In this document: positions 52,121 to 64,000 of the stretch, piece after piece
Layout of the letters: each line of letters opens with the position of its first letter
Numbering within the stretch: position 1 is the first letter of the stretch
Origin: Anisakis pegreffii
Taxonomy: Eukaryota; Nematoda; Chromadorea; Rhabditida; Anisakidae
NCBI GenBank assembly: GCA_035041965.1
Contig: JAPYMA010003025.1
Location: 1 to 64,000, forward strand
Reading direction: 5' to 3'
Length of the DNA stretch: 64,000 nucleotides
Program-made: the position numbers and the translations under genes
The notes under the pieces: model-generated
Told to the model about the DNA's origin: nothing
What the model saw: the letters and a program-made list of their open reading frames with translations, nothing else
Database searches by the model: none

Positions 52121-55100
52121 ATGAACCTATGCACATCATTCGAATCGTGGCAGCTATTCGGATGCTTGATTGATGTTTATCTGTTGCCTACAGTATGCAT
52201 ATTCGGATTGGTACTGAACATCGCATGTCTTATTGTATTCGCAGTACACAATCAACATCCTTTAGTGCCTTCGTTGATCGTTTTATCGCTATGCGATGCG
52301 TTACAATTGTTTCTTTCATTGTTCGTCCTCTTTCTGCCAGCCGTTCATGAGTACACGCAAGCTGAGAGGTTAATTTTTTGAATATTCATTTAAATCACTT
52401 CGATCTTCATTTATCCTCATAATGATCAGCGGGCAACGAACGCTGCAGCTCTTAAACTTGAATGTAATGAAATGAATGTTTGTGGATGATTCTGCCGGCT
52501 TCGATCACATGACACTTTCAGGATGCTTGTTCTCACAACTGAAAAGTGAATCAATCCCGAGCACGGCTTCAAATACTAGCTGAATTGTGTTGTATGATTT
52601 GAATGTGCCTGAACCTTCTAAGTAGCATTGCTCTGATATAACTATCACTGATATAATGTCGACCGGTTCTTAATCACTCGTCAAATAAGGCACCAATATT
52701 AATTTCATTTATCGTAAGATATCCGAAAATTGCTTAATTACATACATCATAGAGTTTTATTATTCTGCATCTACTTGATAATGAATATTTCACAAGCATT
52801 CCTCACTTTCAACTCATAAGCAATTCAAAGCGAATCATAGTCTAGTGATTCGTAAAATCCACTTAATCTGAGTACCTATTTACCACTTATTACCTCAAGC
52901 AATGAATAATCTATTCCTAATACCAATCACCAAACTTAATATCGCTTGCAAAAAAGTGATACTTCAATCATTTGGAGTGACATTTGCACTCTGTAATGTT
53001 GTGCTTTACTGTGTTTTTGGGTGATTTAGCTATGAAATTAGGTTCCAGTCAGAAGCTCATGAGCACTTCAAGTGAGAAAATAAATATAAGAATGGAGTTT
53101 GATTAAAGACCAGTGAAGCTTGCCGGTGTTATATAATATCACATCGAAAACCTTTAAAGTGAAATGATTAACGAAATCAAAAATGAGCAAAAGACGAACT
53201 ATCAGAAAACGTGAACGAGAGTGACGTTGAATCATTTAAAAAATTTTATAATCCTTCCGTTGCCATTCTCTTACTCTGAAACAGTTTGTTCTTTTAGACG
53301 GCAGTGAATAGCTGATAAGTTTCGTTTGAATTGCAAATAATGATGCAAAAAAATCAAACCATTTAATCTTTATGTCAAACCATTTAATGCTTTATGATTT
53401 TGTTTTTCTGAAACAGCTATCTTTAATGACCATCTTAAGACCAGTTGAGCACTAAAGTCGTTAACGAGTCAATGATAAGAAGCGACAGGTGCTTCGTTCA
53501 TGTACAAATCACGCTCTTCTTTGAAAGTGAGCCTAATAAATGCTTGATTTTCCAGGCGATTAAAATCGCTTCCACAACATTAACTTCCGAGAGATTAAAC
53601 TTTCTAAATCAACTGATTTTTCAACTAGTCCAGCTAATGAAAAAATCATTTTCAAGGTCTGAAAGCGTCTTTAAAATTCGATGAACGCATTGGTACAACC
53701 GTTCGCTCATAAACAAACGATTACCATAACTCATAGGTGATAGCTATCGTAATGCATGTGACCAGGCTTTTGAAACAAATCCACCGATGTCTATGAATTG
53801 AATGCAAATGAGGGAGCAATCGCGATTCTTTCGCTTTCGAGATCCTCAACTGAAAAAAAAATGGATAACCGAAGTGAAACTCAAGCAGATGAACAACTTG
53901 CAAATCGATGAAATATTGTTTATTGTGCTGAAAAGAGTTCATTAAACGGTAATTCAGTGGCAAAAGAGATGCTTACTTATACTTACGGGGAGTTGTAACT
54001 GTTAAATAAATGTGTTTCGCAAAAAATTGCTGTCGAAATTTCAGTTTTTCTGCGCTAGGACAGTGTGCGTACATGGCAACTGGAACGCTGTCCCCGCTGC
54101 TGCTTGCATCGAATTGTGCATCAATTTGGACGATGTGTTTCATTGCGATCCGTCGTTATGAGGCCATCTCACGTCCACTACATACGGTCGCATCGCAAGC
54201 ATCAAATATCACTCCATTAAGTTGTATCGCCATATTGGCACTACTTTTTAATGCGTCCAAATGGGCTGAATTTAAGTGGTTCTGGCATTATGTGCCCAAC
54301 AAGAAACGTTTTGTGCTCATTCACGAGTCCTCACCACTTGCTCATAATGCCACCTATCGTTTTATTGTAAGTTGAACGTTTCCGTTAGCTAAATTTTTGA
54401 TGATAACATTCATATTTTGCGTTCTCACAACAATATGGATTGTTAAAATGCAAATATTAGCTTATACTTTATTGTGCAGCCTTCTCCATAAATCACATCC
54501 AGAGTTTGTCCATTCTTAAGCATTTATCTTTCTGTGCCGAGTAATTTCTCTACTGGGTGATTGATGATTACGTTGCGTCGGAAAAAGTATGTTTGATCGC
54601 AATGCATCCAGAGAAATGAGCTTCCAAGCAGTTTAATCTTTCCAAAAACTAATCGCTCGCGTAGAAAAAATCGTGCTAGAAAAAAAACGAATGAATTCAG
54701 CAATGTGATATGGTTTTGAAGATGGCAGTCTAAGTCATGAATGAATCAGTCACATAATTGTTTGTGGGAACTCTATGAAAAATGAAATAATTGCTGAGAA
54801 TTTGAAAATCTTAATTAACTTATTTTTATGAAGTGAAACCGTTAAGCGATCAATGTTCTGTGCAAAAATTGCGAATTTCATCGCTCCCTCTGGTAGTAAT
54901 GGTCATCACCACGAAATGAAATGCATCTCAAAAACAAACTGCTGACAACTGAATAAGTGCTTTCAGAGAGAAAAAGTGCTATATCCAGTATGCGTGTATT
55001 TTATGCCATTGGTGGTGATATCGGTGGTTAATTTAAGGATATTGACAATACTCAGTCATGAACGTATTGGTAATGAAGGGCGAAATATAGCTAGTGAAAA

Positions 55101-55818
55101 GCGATCTGTCTTATTGCTCACTTCAATTGTTGTGTTGTTTTTCATTTGTCATACTGGTTCGTCATAATTTCCTTGAGCTGATTTCCGTTTCATTTTTTTT
55201 GAATCCAAATTCAATTTCTCTCTTGGGACTGTTTTTTCTTAGCATTTCAGTGCGTTAAGTAGTTGAAGGATTTACTCAAAATCTGACGGTTCAGTGAAGA
55301 TCAATTCAGTGCTCGTGAGGAAACATTTTTCGAAGAACAGAAACAGAAAGTATGAGCAGAATTCCCTCAGGTTCATTTCATCTTCATGGATTCTAAATTA
55401 TGGGGATAATTTATATCGCAAAATAGCCACCCAAATTTCTTTTGCTAGCGAAACGTTAACAGAACAGGTATGGATTCGTATTTGAACATGTGAATTGCTC
55501 GATAATTCGATATAGTTCCATGTAATCTGAATGCAATTTGTTACAAATATCTATCAGTTTGCCTCAAATGCTTATAACTATTTAAAAAAACGAATTTCAG
55601 GTGGATTGGTAATAAGATTTTATACGGTTGATGAGCAGCACATCGAGCAATTTGTGCTGGCAAAAGATGTGGTCAATCTACTTTTTAATATCAATTCACT
55701 CGCCAATCCATTTGTTCGTTTCAAAATTCATTTCGAAATTTGTTCACAATTTAAAACCCAGAAAGACCTCTCAATAACACAATGCATTGAGATTTTGATG
55801 CGTTATCTGCACTTTTGA
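52121..55818 (+). CDS. Class A neuropeptide-type GPCR (FMRFamide-receptor-like)
   Basis: Exons: 52121-52368, 54045-54366, 54967-55156, 55601-55818; about 325 residues, frame continuous. Seven helices can be placed: TM1 (LLPTVCIFGLVLNIACLIVF, with the TM1 Asn), TM2 (LIVLSLCDALQLFLSLF, with the TM2 Asp), TM3 after Cys90 (LSPLLLASNCASIWTMCFIAI), TM4 (LSCIAILALLFNASKW), TM5 (VLYPVCVYFMPLVVISVVNLRIL), TM6 (EKRSVLLLTSIVVLFFICHTG), TM7 (VVNLLFNINSLANPFVRF). Exon layout, the short loops, MPLVVIxxxNxRI and LLFxINSxxN in TM7 resemble worm FRPR/FMRFamide receptors. Unusual points: the E/DRY motif is RRY (119-121) followed by EAISRPLH, NPxxY is NPFVR, and extracellular loop 2 has no cysteine to pair with Cys90. 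Ligand unknown. The start is the first ATG after an upstream in-frame stop. Confidence 0.87.
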
Positions 55819-55850
55819 TCATTGATTGACTTAAATTTCAAGAATGCCGC

Positions 55851-55867
55851 AATAAAGGAGGAATAAA
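55851..55867 (+). terminator. Two AATAAA polyadenylation signals after the GPCR
   Basis: AATAAA occurs at 55851-55856 and again at 55862-55867, 33 and 44 bases after the stop codon, followed by an A-rich tract. Position and motif suit 3' end formation of the receptor mRNA. Confidence 0.55.
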
Positions 55868-56174
55868 AAGTAGAAAAAAAAGTTTCACATACATTTCAGT
55901 CGAGCGAACATTCGAAAATAGCAATTATTAGGGTCGTAATAATTGCAATTTTCGAGTAACGAATAAGGAAAATCTATTTTGTGCAATTGAAAAGAACCAT
56001 TTAATAAGATTTTCTATTATTATAATATGCGTAGTATAAGGAACACTTTCAGAGAGCGAAAGCTAAGTGAGATTATAAATTTGAATGCCAAGTTTATAAT
56101 TTGATAAGATGAACGTCCTTCATTCCGAAAAATTGCCGAGCAGTCTTGGCCATTCAAACACATACAAACATACT

Positions 56175-56405
56175 TCAGAAGATATTCAACATCGCTTTAT
56201 TCGCTGAAGTTTGGGGACCGACCCTCTTTAAGAAAATTAATGTCATAAAAAATAATGTATTGTTGTGGGCCGCTCTATTCATAGCAGAAAAGTGAATTTC
56301 AAACAAATCCGTTGCTTTCGTTATTGCTGACGATATCAATAATAGCACGGTGAATAGCATTGCACCAAACAACCATTTTACTCTTGAATATATGAAAATA
56401 TTCAT
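56175..56405 (-). CDS. Possible small secreted protein (hypothetical, single exon)
   Basis: A 76-codon frame with an ATG start (A at -3). The N-terminus has the form of a signal peptide: SRVKWLFGAM, then a hydrophobic core FTVLLLISSAI, then TKATD with a plausible cleavage site after residue about 29-31. The rest (FEIHFSAMNRAAHNN ... FLKRVGPQTSANK) contains one dibasic KR site. No family is recognised, no poly(A) signal is obvious close downstream, and a frame of this length can arise by chance, so this remains a candidate. Confidence 0.25.
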   Translation of the reverse strand: MNIFIYSRVKWLFGAMLFTVLLLISSAITKATDLFEIHFSAMNRAAHNNTLFFMTLIFLKRVGPQTSANKAMLNIF

Positions 56406-57428
56406 TCTTATCCTTTATTGCAGCTATATTTCCTTTTCACACGCCAATTCAAGGATCTTCGAGTGAGTTTGATCTATAATAATTAATTATTCGTTTTAAT
56501 TTTAAAATGTTCACTTACATTCAGTTTCAATTGCGAAATTTAATTGATAACAATCAAGGGGTGTTTATGCTCTAAGAAAAAGTTGACTTGTTGGTGTTTT
56601 CGCGTTGGAAATTGTCCTGTTGGATGTGCTCGTTTACATAGCTCGAATTAAATTTTTTTTAAAAGGGTAGTCAGTATAATGGGTTTTGGTTAGAATTAAT
56701 TAAAAATTACTCTCGCGAACGCTGAACAGCGATGCGAATGAGGTTGATCACTGATCGTGGTCTCGATGATGAAGCAGACGACAACAGAGAAATCTGCTAG
56801 ATGCGAGGTCATCATCGATTTTGCCCTTAAACATAAATCTTATTCTAACGAGACTGATTGTATGGCACAAAAATATGTTGTTTTGTTAAGCTTTTGATTG
56901 AAACTTATGCAAGCACAATGAGTTTCTTTGCTTTGTGTTTGTGAGAGCAACAAATTAAATGAGAGACTTTCAGACAAGTTGGAGTTTCAATCGAGGCGGT
57001 AGTACAATAGCACTTGTGAAGTCGGTCGTCAAGGATCGAGGATTGGCCTAAGCCGTAATGTCGTTATCATTATTGAATTGTCAGAAGTAAAGCGATCGCT
57101 TTTGAAACCGATCACTTCAATAGTGCTCGATAATGCTTATTGATATTAAAGATTTGTTTGCAAATAGTATTCCAAGATTTGTTTCTGCTTTTGAAGTGCT
57201 TTTGTAACATGAACAATCAATAATTTGTCTCGAGCACACTCATGTGTTCACATGTTTGCTGGTTCAGAAGATCGAGCACATTCAATACGATGAGAAAGTG
57301 GATGAATCAATAGAACCGTACAGTTCAGCCTCGTAGCCATGGTATTGCTTGATGATGAAGCTTGGGCTTAGAACTCGGCTGAGATTACGTTTTTGCTTAC
57401 ATTTGAAAGACGATAAGTTGAGGTTTAT

Positions 57429-57538
57429 CTATCGGACTTGTTTGCGGTACTTACGCCACTTTTTGACTGTATTCACATCGATCAAACCAGTGTTGGCTAC
57501 GTTCTGAACTCCAATAAACATACCAGCTTCATAGCCAC
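57429..57538 (-). CDS. Candidate isolated exon, unknown product
   Basis: On the minus strand a clear acceptor (CACTCCAG) at 57539-57546 is followed by an open frame encoding GYEAGMFIGVQNVANTGLI and DVNTVKKWR. It can end either at a strong donor (C|GTAAGTAC, exon end 57455) or at an in-frame TAG (57431-57429) after KYRKQVR. The composition looks protein-like, but I found no partner exons, so it may be a fragment, a pseudogene remnant or chance. Confidence 0.2.
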
Positions 57539-60500
57539 CTGGAGTGTTTCGAGTCGCGCTATTCCGGACTGTTCTTTCCTACGGTTTCAGTCATTACTCA
57601 TATTGTATCTGATATGTTATGAAGTTTGAATGTCATCATTAAGAATTTGATTGACTGAAATAAAGCCATACAGTTTCCATCAGCAGCCTACACATCTAAA
57701 TGCTTGAATCACAACATTGAGTATGCGTTTTTCAAGTGAAAAAGTAAAATTTTTATAACGTAACAACCCATCGTCAGCACTTTGAAGAGAAATTTTCATT
57801 CATGATCTTTCGACGTAAATCGCAAGGCTGATCAACTCTATTTATAGACATTTTTTTTGACGTCACACCATTTTGATACGTCTGAGGAACGACGTAATCG
57901 AGCATTACAACGATATCAATTCATTTCCTTTTATCATTCTCGACGATTCAACTCAAAAAGCAAGCTTTTATAGTGGTTGACTGATAGTTTCAATTTGGGT
58001 ATCAATCTCTCAAATATTGTAAAAGCAAAAGCTTTTTGCAGTCGAAAGAGATTCGATGCTCATCTTCGATCTCTTAAATGCAATATATGTTTTATGAGAT
58101 TTCTTAACGGGTAATGAAGCAATTATTACAGAGAGCATTCTTTCATTATTGCATAAATTGCAATTGCAAATGAGAATGTGCACGAATGAGATCGACAAAA
58201 TCTGATCAAGCAAGTAACCAATTCCGACAAGGTAATTATATTATCTTCCAATATTGTCTATAATTGCTGCTCGCTCCTTTAAGTTCATTTGAATATGCAA
58301 AGATGACAACGCATTCGAATTGCAGTTGATTGATATGTCTGAACTACCCTAATAACAACCAAACAGAAACAGCGCTTTGTTGTGGCTGTAAAGAAACGAG
58401 AAGGCAAAATAATTGTCCGTAAGTAAAGACTGAATTGAGTAAGGGCGAACCTGATTAATGATCGATCGCGTGTTGATTGCGGAGAGCGCTGAAGAACTAA
58501 GTGGCGTGTTCTGTGGTGGTGTGACAATTATCAGTGATCATCGCAGCAGTTATCACTCAAATGTTTCACAAAACGAATATTAGTGACTAGTGCTTAAATG
58601 GCGTGTTTGTGCTACCACGAACATTATCAGTGTGCTAACGTTATGCTTAATCAGATGCATAGATTTCGTTACTTGATGATAGCATTCACTTCTTTCATCA
58701 ACTTCAAATCGTCTTCAACAAATTATTCATTCTATTATTAACGGAAATTGCAATGCGTCCGAACCAGTACCTCTAGTCGATTTCGAAGTATCACTCTTCT
58801 GCAACAGTTCAGTCAAATCTGATAGAGATTTTTTGACATTAACAAAACAGTCACATTCAGAGTTCTGTTAATAGCATGATCAGACTGGCTTTAGTCACGC
58901 TAATGAGTGTTTTAAATGTCGTATAGTTGTGTGCTTTGATAAGTGAATTTTTTAATTATTGATGATATGCTGCATAGAGTAATTCGAAATATGCACTGTG
59001 TCATTATCTGGGTCCATAAATCAGCAACTATTCATCACCACCTATGAGTCATTGTCTTGAAATGTTGCCGTTCATTGCATTCGATCGCCAGCCAGTCGGT
59101 TCACGATTTTTAAATTCGGTTCAATTGCTCCGAAATCTATGATCACTTCTCTGCGAATCTGTATGCTTGAGAATGTCATGAACACACACCATACTATCTC
59201 GATACGTTGATAATTTCATTTCACAAATTTTATTAAAAATTTGACATTGGCTTATAGAGCAGTTAAAACTCAGAGCACTAGCGTATTGGCTTATTTGCGC
59301 TATATGATAGTGTATTGAACGGCTATAGTGTATTGAACGAACGGCTATTGTGGATTTAGTGCATTTATTGATTACGGCTATTGTCGGACTACCTGCTAAT
59401 GCACTTTGAAAATTTGTTTGTTTGGTTTGGTGGTGCATTCAGAATCGTTGCCGATGAAGAATGACTGATTTTGAAAGAAAGTGAAGATAAAACGAAAAAG
59501 CTTCATGATTGATGAATAGATCATCGATATCATTTCGCGATACATGATACGTTACCGCTATAACGAAAACGTTGCCGCTTGTGATATCATGCAAAATCAA
59601 TAACGCATGTGCATATTCCTGAATGTGTTTTATGTTTGTGTTACAGTTCAATATCATTATCGCAATCATCGTCATTTCTAGTGCTAGCTTGCGCTTATTC
59701 AATGAATACTCGATTCCGTACACATTATATTTTCATTATAACACACTTCCTAGTCGCGTAAGCTTATTAGTACCAAATCGATAGCCCTCAATGTAACACT
59801 ATCCGTAGTCACGGATCGAGAGCAGTGACGCGACTAGTTTCGAAGATATTTGCGTGTCGTGTTCAACACTTGCATTTTTATGCTAATTTCAGTTTGCGTC
59901 CGCATATTTATGCGCAAATTTCTACGAATAGCGCTTAGGCGATACGGCAAAATTTTTGTTTGAAATGTCACCTATGGGAATTTGTTGAAGTGCTAGTCGA
60001 AGTTTCGGCACGTTTTCGAGGAAATGCGACCGGTGTCTTGAAAAGTTCCCGATGTTTATACATCAGCTCTAGAACTCTTGAGATGCGCTTAAGACATTAA
60101 AGAAATATTGTGAGGTATAATGTAATGGACAGTTGATTACGTTCAAAGACATCCATCGTATTGCTCCTCTTCTTTCGGCCTGTTTGTCCGGAACTACTAA
60201 TTTAGAACATAAAGAAGAATTTTTTGATTTCCGTATCTACTATTGAAGCTTGCTAATTTTTCATTTCTGACTGAATGAGAAGCGTTCAGCGTTTCGTTTG
60301 CGTAAAAATGAAAAAAGGTGAAAAAGCGCAAGGCGATGAACTCCTTTGTGCTGTTCAGTTTACAATCAGTTATCGACGAAATTCGCTGTTTAATGCTACT
60401 GTTTGCAGTTCAACAGAAGTGATGAGTATGTAAGAGAATGCGATACGAACAAAAAAAATCCTCTTGAATACTTTGAATCAATGACGGCAAAAGAGTTTCG

Positions 60501-60542
60501 AGTGCATTTTTCCATCGTATTATCACTATGTGATGCACTCAC

Positions 60543-60737
60543 TTGAACTTTATTTGTTACATCTTCAACGGTCGTACTCATTTTGAAACACTTTCGTATA
60601 CAATCAACAAATAATTTCAAATTTACTTCATTCACAGCCGACGACGTTTTCTTTGCTAATTCTTTTGCGGTCCAACGCATATCTCTCGTTTCGCTTTGTT
60701 GGCTGCACGGAAAAGTGTTCATTTCGTTCGCTAACAT
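60543..60737 (-). CDS. Candidate first exon, unknown product
   Basis: The frame runs 65 codons from an ATG at 60737-60735 to a consensus donor (CAA|GTGAGT) after 60543, in phase 0. It includes RWTAKELAKKTSSAVNEVN and ends MSTTVEDVTNKVQ; that internal ATG could be the true start. Charge balance and codon choice look coding, but no downstream exon on the minus strand could be joined with confidence. Confidence 0.25.
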
Positions 60738-62087
60738 TGTAAGATTTCGACATTTTCACTCTCATTTACTCGCTAAATAAGAAGCGTTCGTTCATATGGC
60801 GGAGAAGTGATTGATTCACTTAGAGTTAGTGGAGATTTGTGATGTTTGATCGAACGCCGCCGCTTTCAGGAAACAAATGAATTGCTGCTGTGATTGTTAA
60901 CATGTGAAATGTTATTGTTTGATTTATGCGTTCTATTAATAACGCGATCTATCGTACTGATACATTGTTCTTAGGTGTATATCGAGCGCTCGTTAGTACA
61001 AGACACGTCTATTGCCTTGTTGTGTGAGCATGGTCAGTTTAGAAATAGAACCGAAACAGAAAAATCGCCAGAATCGGGAGAAAACGACAGGAACAGATTT
61101 CTTCCAGATTCGGAAATCAGAAGACCTGGTGGGTAAAAAAGGCCGGGTGTGCCTGAAGAGCGGAATTAGAGTGGGATTTTTTTAAAAGTCAAAGTGCTTC
61201 AAACCTTAGGGCAGCTAATGTTTCACATTAATTATGTTATCAACGTTGACATTAATTAGTTTTGCAATGCTAGTGTATGTGGTATGTGGACGAATGATCT
61301 CCGCTTATCTCTACGAACATTTTTCTTGCGGTTTAAACGGGATTTGCCGGATTAGAAATATTCATGGAGACCAACCAGCACGCGCAGTTCTCTGCTCACA
61401 TCAGTTTGGTCAACGGAACGACCACGTAACAAACCATCCGTTGTTTCAGTCTGAAGCGATATCTCAATATGAGCGATATAGATAGACTAAAAGAATTTTT
61501 CTGCACTAGCGATCTTTCACCGTCTATGAATTGATTTTGCTCACAATCAGAGAACACTCAAAGACCTAAAAATCGCATTGTTATCGGAAATAGTCATGAA
61601 TGAATCGATAGCTTTTACCTGATTTAGCACCTGACACTCGCACGGTATCAAACAAGATCCGAAAATGAGTTAGTGAGGTGTTATCAATGAATTTATAGTA
61701 ATGCTAAACTCTTCCATCCTATTATTTATGATAATGACCAGGACGTAATGTCTCAAACTACAGCAAAAGGACCCTCAAATTATCGAGTAATGATTTGTGT
61801 GTTTCTTCTGTTTGTGGTAATGTCAGCATCAGTCATACGATTCTGGTTTCTGATGCTGTTTATTGGTTTCACTTTTTTGAGTGATAATTTGTGAAATAAT
61901 CGTAACTGAAACATACACTCACATTTCATTTGCCATTTTTTCACGTGTTGCATTTAGAGTTGAATTTCTCAACGATGTTCGACAGTATTCGAGATGCCCA
62001 AAAAATTCGAACGTCTGGCTGTTGTTTCAGTCTACTTGAGCAATTCATGTGAAATGAGTTCAGGTGCACGTTTGCTAGCCGCCAAAA

Positions 62088-64000
62088 ATGTCGGGTAACG
62101 TCACAGAACTGATCACTTTCAGTGACATATTCTTCGGGGATGAGTGGAATGTGAACAGGACTATTGCGTTCATGGCATTATGGGTGCCCACCTCATTCAA
62201 GGTATTTCACCAATTTGCATGCTGAACCTTTCAAATCTGATGATTTATATTGGAAGATCTGCTGGCCTGATCTCAAATATTGACTCACTGTTAATCATCA
62301 AAAGTCAATTCTCGTTTAGACTTTTAAATCAGGATATAAGTTCGAAATCATTGCTTATTTAAAAAGTTTCATTGCAGCGGTGGCATATTTTCAGATAGCA
62401 ATTGCTTACTTGGCAATGGTCTATTTTGGGCAAAAGATGATGCGAAATCAAACTGCTTTCGAACTGGATCGACTTTTAGCCGTATGGAATTTCGCCTTCT
62501 CGATTTTCTCAGCGATCGCTGCTTATCATCTCATCCCGGAACTTATATGGTCCCTCAAAAACCTCGGATTTGTCGGTAAAATTCAGTATTTCGAAACTCT
62601 TTTGTCCACCAACCAGTCTGTCTCTTCACCGCCACTCCCAAACAAATTTTTAAAAAAACTGTCCTAAGCGTGTGAGTAACGGATCAGATAGTTCTCATGT
62701 CGAAACCGGAATTTTTCCGGATCTTTTCAAGCGTTTGATTACGGTTGATCGATGATCATCCAGTCATGTACTTAACGTTTTGCACTGTTCCACTTTGTCA
62801 ATCACATTTGTGCATTTGTTACATTTGTACTTAATCAATGAGCTTGTACTCAGTTAAGGAATTCAAAGTGAACTTATGCAAAATTGTTGCCACAATACCC
62901 TGGCAATGCCCGATAGTCCACTACAAAATGTTCTCGAAATCAAACAAAGCCAATGAAAAGCAAGCTTAATTTTCGGACTTTTTTGCTGTTTACTATGAAG
63001 TGTATGGTGGTAATTGATCATAATCTGCTGTATTTCATTCATGAGTTGCATCATCAGGACACATATGTACTTATGCTTGAAAGGTGCATATTTTGAAACT
63101 TACTCAGTTTCAAACTGACAACATTTCAATCCAGTATGACCTTACTGAGTGGATAGTTTTGCCGTTTTCGTATGAAGAGAACACCAGGCAACCTAGGTTT
63201 TCCAAGAAAACTGGAATGCAAATGAAGACAAACAGAATGCATTTGGAAAAGTACCGAAACTAATGTTAACTAGACGACGAGCAACGAGGTACATGTATCA
63301 GTTAAGGTTCATACTGTAATAACGCCGATTTCTACAACGATCCATCAACGGGCTATTGGGGTTGGATGTTTGTGATGTCGAAAGCACCTGAACTTGGCGA
63401 CACGCTCTTTTTGGTACTCCGTAAAAGACCGGTTATTTTTATGCATTGGTATCATCATGCGCTAACGTTCCTCTACGCACAAGTTACATACTCAGAAAAA
63501 CAAGCATGGTGTCGATGGAGTTTAGCGCTCAACCTATCCGTCCATACCATTATGTACTTGTAAGTTGTTTTTTGTTGTTGTTTCGTGGCGATCATGATGA
63601 TACATGTCAAAATCAGTTGAAAGGATGATTGCGAGAACAATATAACGATGTTTAAAGTGTTCATTGCTGGGCAAACATTAAATATTGTTTCAACGACTTT
63701 CAGCTCACAATCAGTGAACAGTCCAAAGCCTAAGCTTATGCGAAACATTGCAAATAATCTTTAATTTATCCTTAAATTTGCAGTTATTTCGCCATTCGCG
63801 CACTTCACTTCAAAACACCACGTGCCATTGCACAGTTCATAACAACCATACAAATTGTACAATTCGTCATTAATTGCTACATTTTCGCTCATTTGTTCTA
63901 CATCAAGTACACCGATTCAATACCGGAGTGTCAAGTGGCGTAAGTTTTGTTGCAAACCTCATTGCAAAATATTCTCATTGATCAGTCATTGCTACTTTTT
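62088..64000 (+). CDS. ELO-family very-long-chain fatty acid elongase, 3' end outside window
   Basis: This is a 3-ketoacyl-CoA synthase of the ER elongation cycle, which condenses malonyl-CoA with a fatty acyl-CoA (family knowledge). Exons visible: 62088-62201, 62395-62575, 63307-63559, 63784-63939, then a GTAAGT donor; the rest lies beyond the window. The 234 residues seen include IAIAYLAMVYFGQKMM, the conserved LLAVWNFAFSIFS, SKAPELGDTLFLVLRKRPVIF, the catalytic histidine box HWYHH (145-149), NLSVHTIMY and FYFAIRALHF. These follow the worm ELO-3/5/6 order, but I cannot assign the paralogue. The exon-2 acceptor at 62394 was chosen over one at 62377 because only it keeps frame. The start ATG has a GCCGCCAAAA context and no earlier in-frame ATG was found. 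Confidence 0.9.

Larger units (their letters stand above)
55868..62087. other. Gene-poor stretch between the GPCR and the elongase
   Basis: Apart from the three weak candidates listed separately, nothing here can be supported. Short tandem words occur at about 59308-59347 (GTGTATTGAACGGCTATA repeated with small changes). The elongase promoter should lie near the right edge. Confidence 0.45.

Overview
The window looks like nuclear DNA of a nematode. It is AT-rich, and its genes are split into many short exons by introns from about 45 bp to over 1.6 kb. Acceptors are mostly TTTCAG-like. Every gene I could assemble has its closest recalled relatives in Caenorhabditis-type gene families (fic-1, atgp, nas-39, paqr-3, FMRFamide-type receptors, elo). 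There are no bacterial-style operons, Shine-Dalgarno sites or CRISPR arrays. The exact genus cannot be told from the sequence alone. Gene models were built by hand from splice signals, reading-frame continuity and family motifs; all junctions given below keep the frame.

Layout. 1-7098: gene-poor and repeat-rich, with a 208-bp direct duplication and a large inverted-repeat (fold-back) element. 7099-10622 (+): FIC-1/FICD-type ER AMPylase, 11 exons. 13125-18772 (-): non-catalytic glucosidase-like heavy chain of a heteromeric amino acid transporter (SLC3A/ATGP type), 10 exons, convergent with fic-1. 24989-32137 (+): tolloid/BMP1-type astacin protease NAS-39, 18 exons, including one GC-AG intron and two introns carrying small hAT-like MITEs. 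34944-39898 (+): ARMC10/ARMCX-like armadillo protein with an apparent N-myristoylation start and a 277-bp palindromic element in its last intron. 40838-43983 (-): PAQR3-like seven-helix zinc-motif membrane protein, convergent with the armadillo gene. 43984-52120: mostly empty, with a perfect 4 x 42-bp minisatellite that stays open as a Thr-rich peptide on the minus strand. 52121-55818 (+): class A neuropeptide-type GPCR. 55819-62087: no convincing gene, a few weak single-exon candidates. 62088 to the window end (+): ELO-family fatty acid elongase, cut off by the window edge.

The genes do not form one pathway. They cover ER chaperone AMPylation, amino acid transport, extracellular matrix and TGF-beta processing, a likely membrane-anchored ARM adaptor, Golgi/membrane signalling, peptide signalling and lipid elongation, as expected from an ordinary stretch of a nematode chromosome. 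The unusual material is in the repeats: the fold-back element, two hAT-like MITEs, a palindrome made of GCCTAACGGACA-type units, and the coding-frame minisatellite. I found no evidence of a new multi-gene system.
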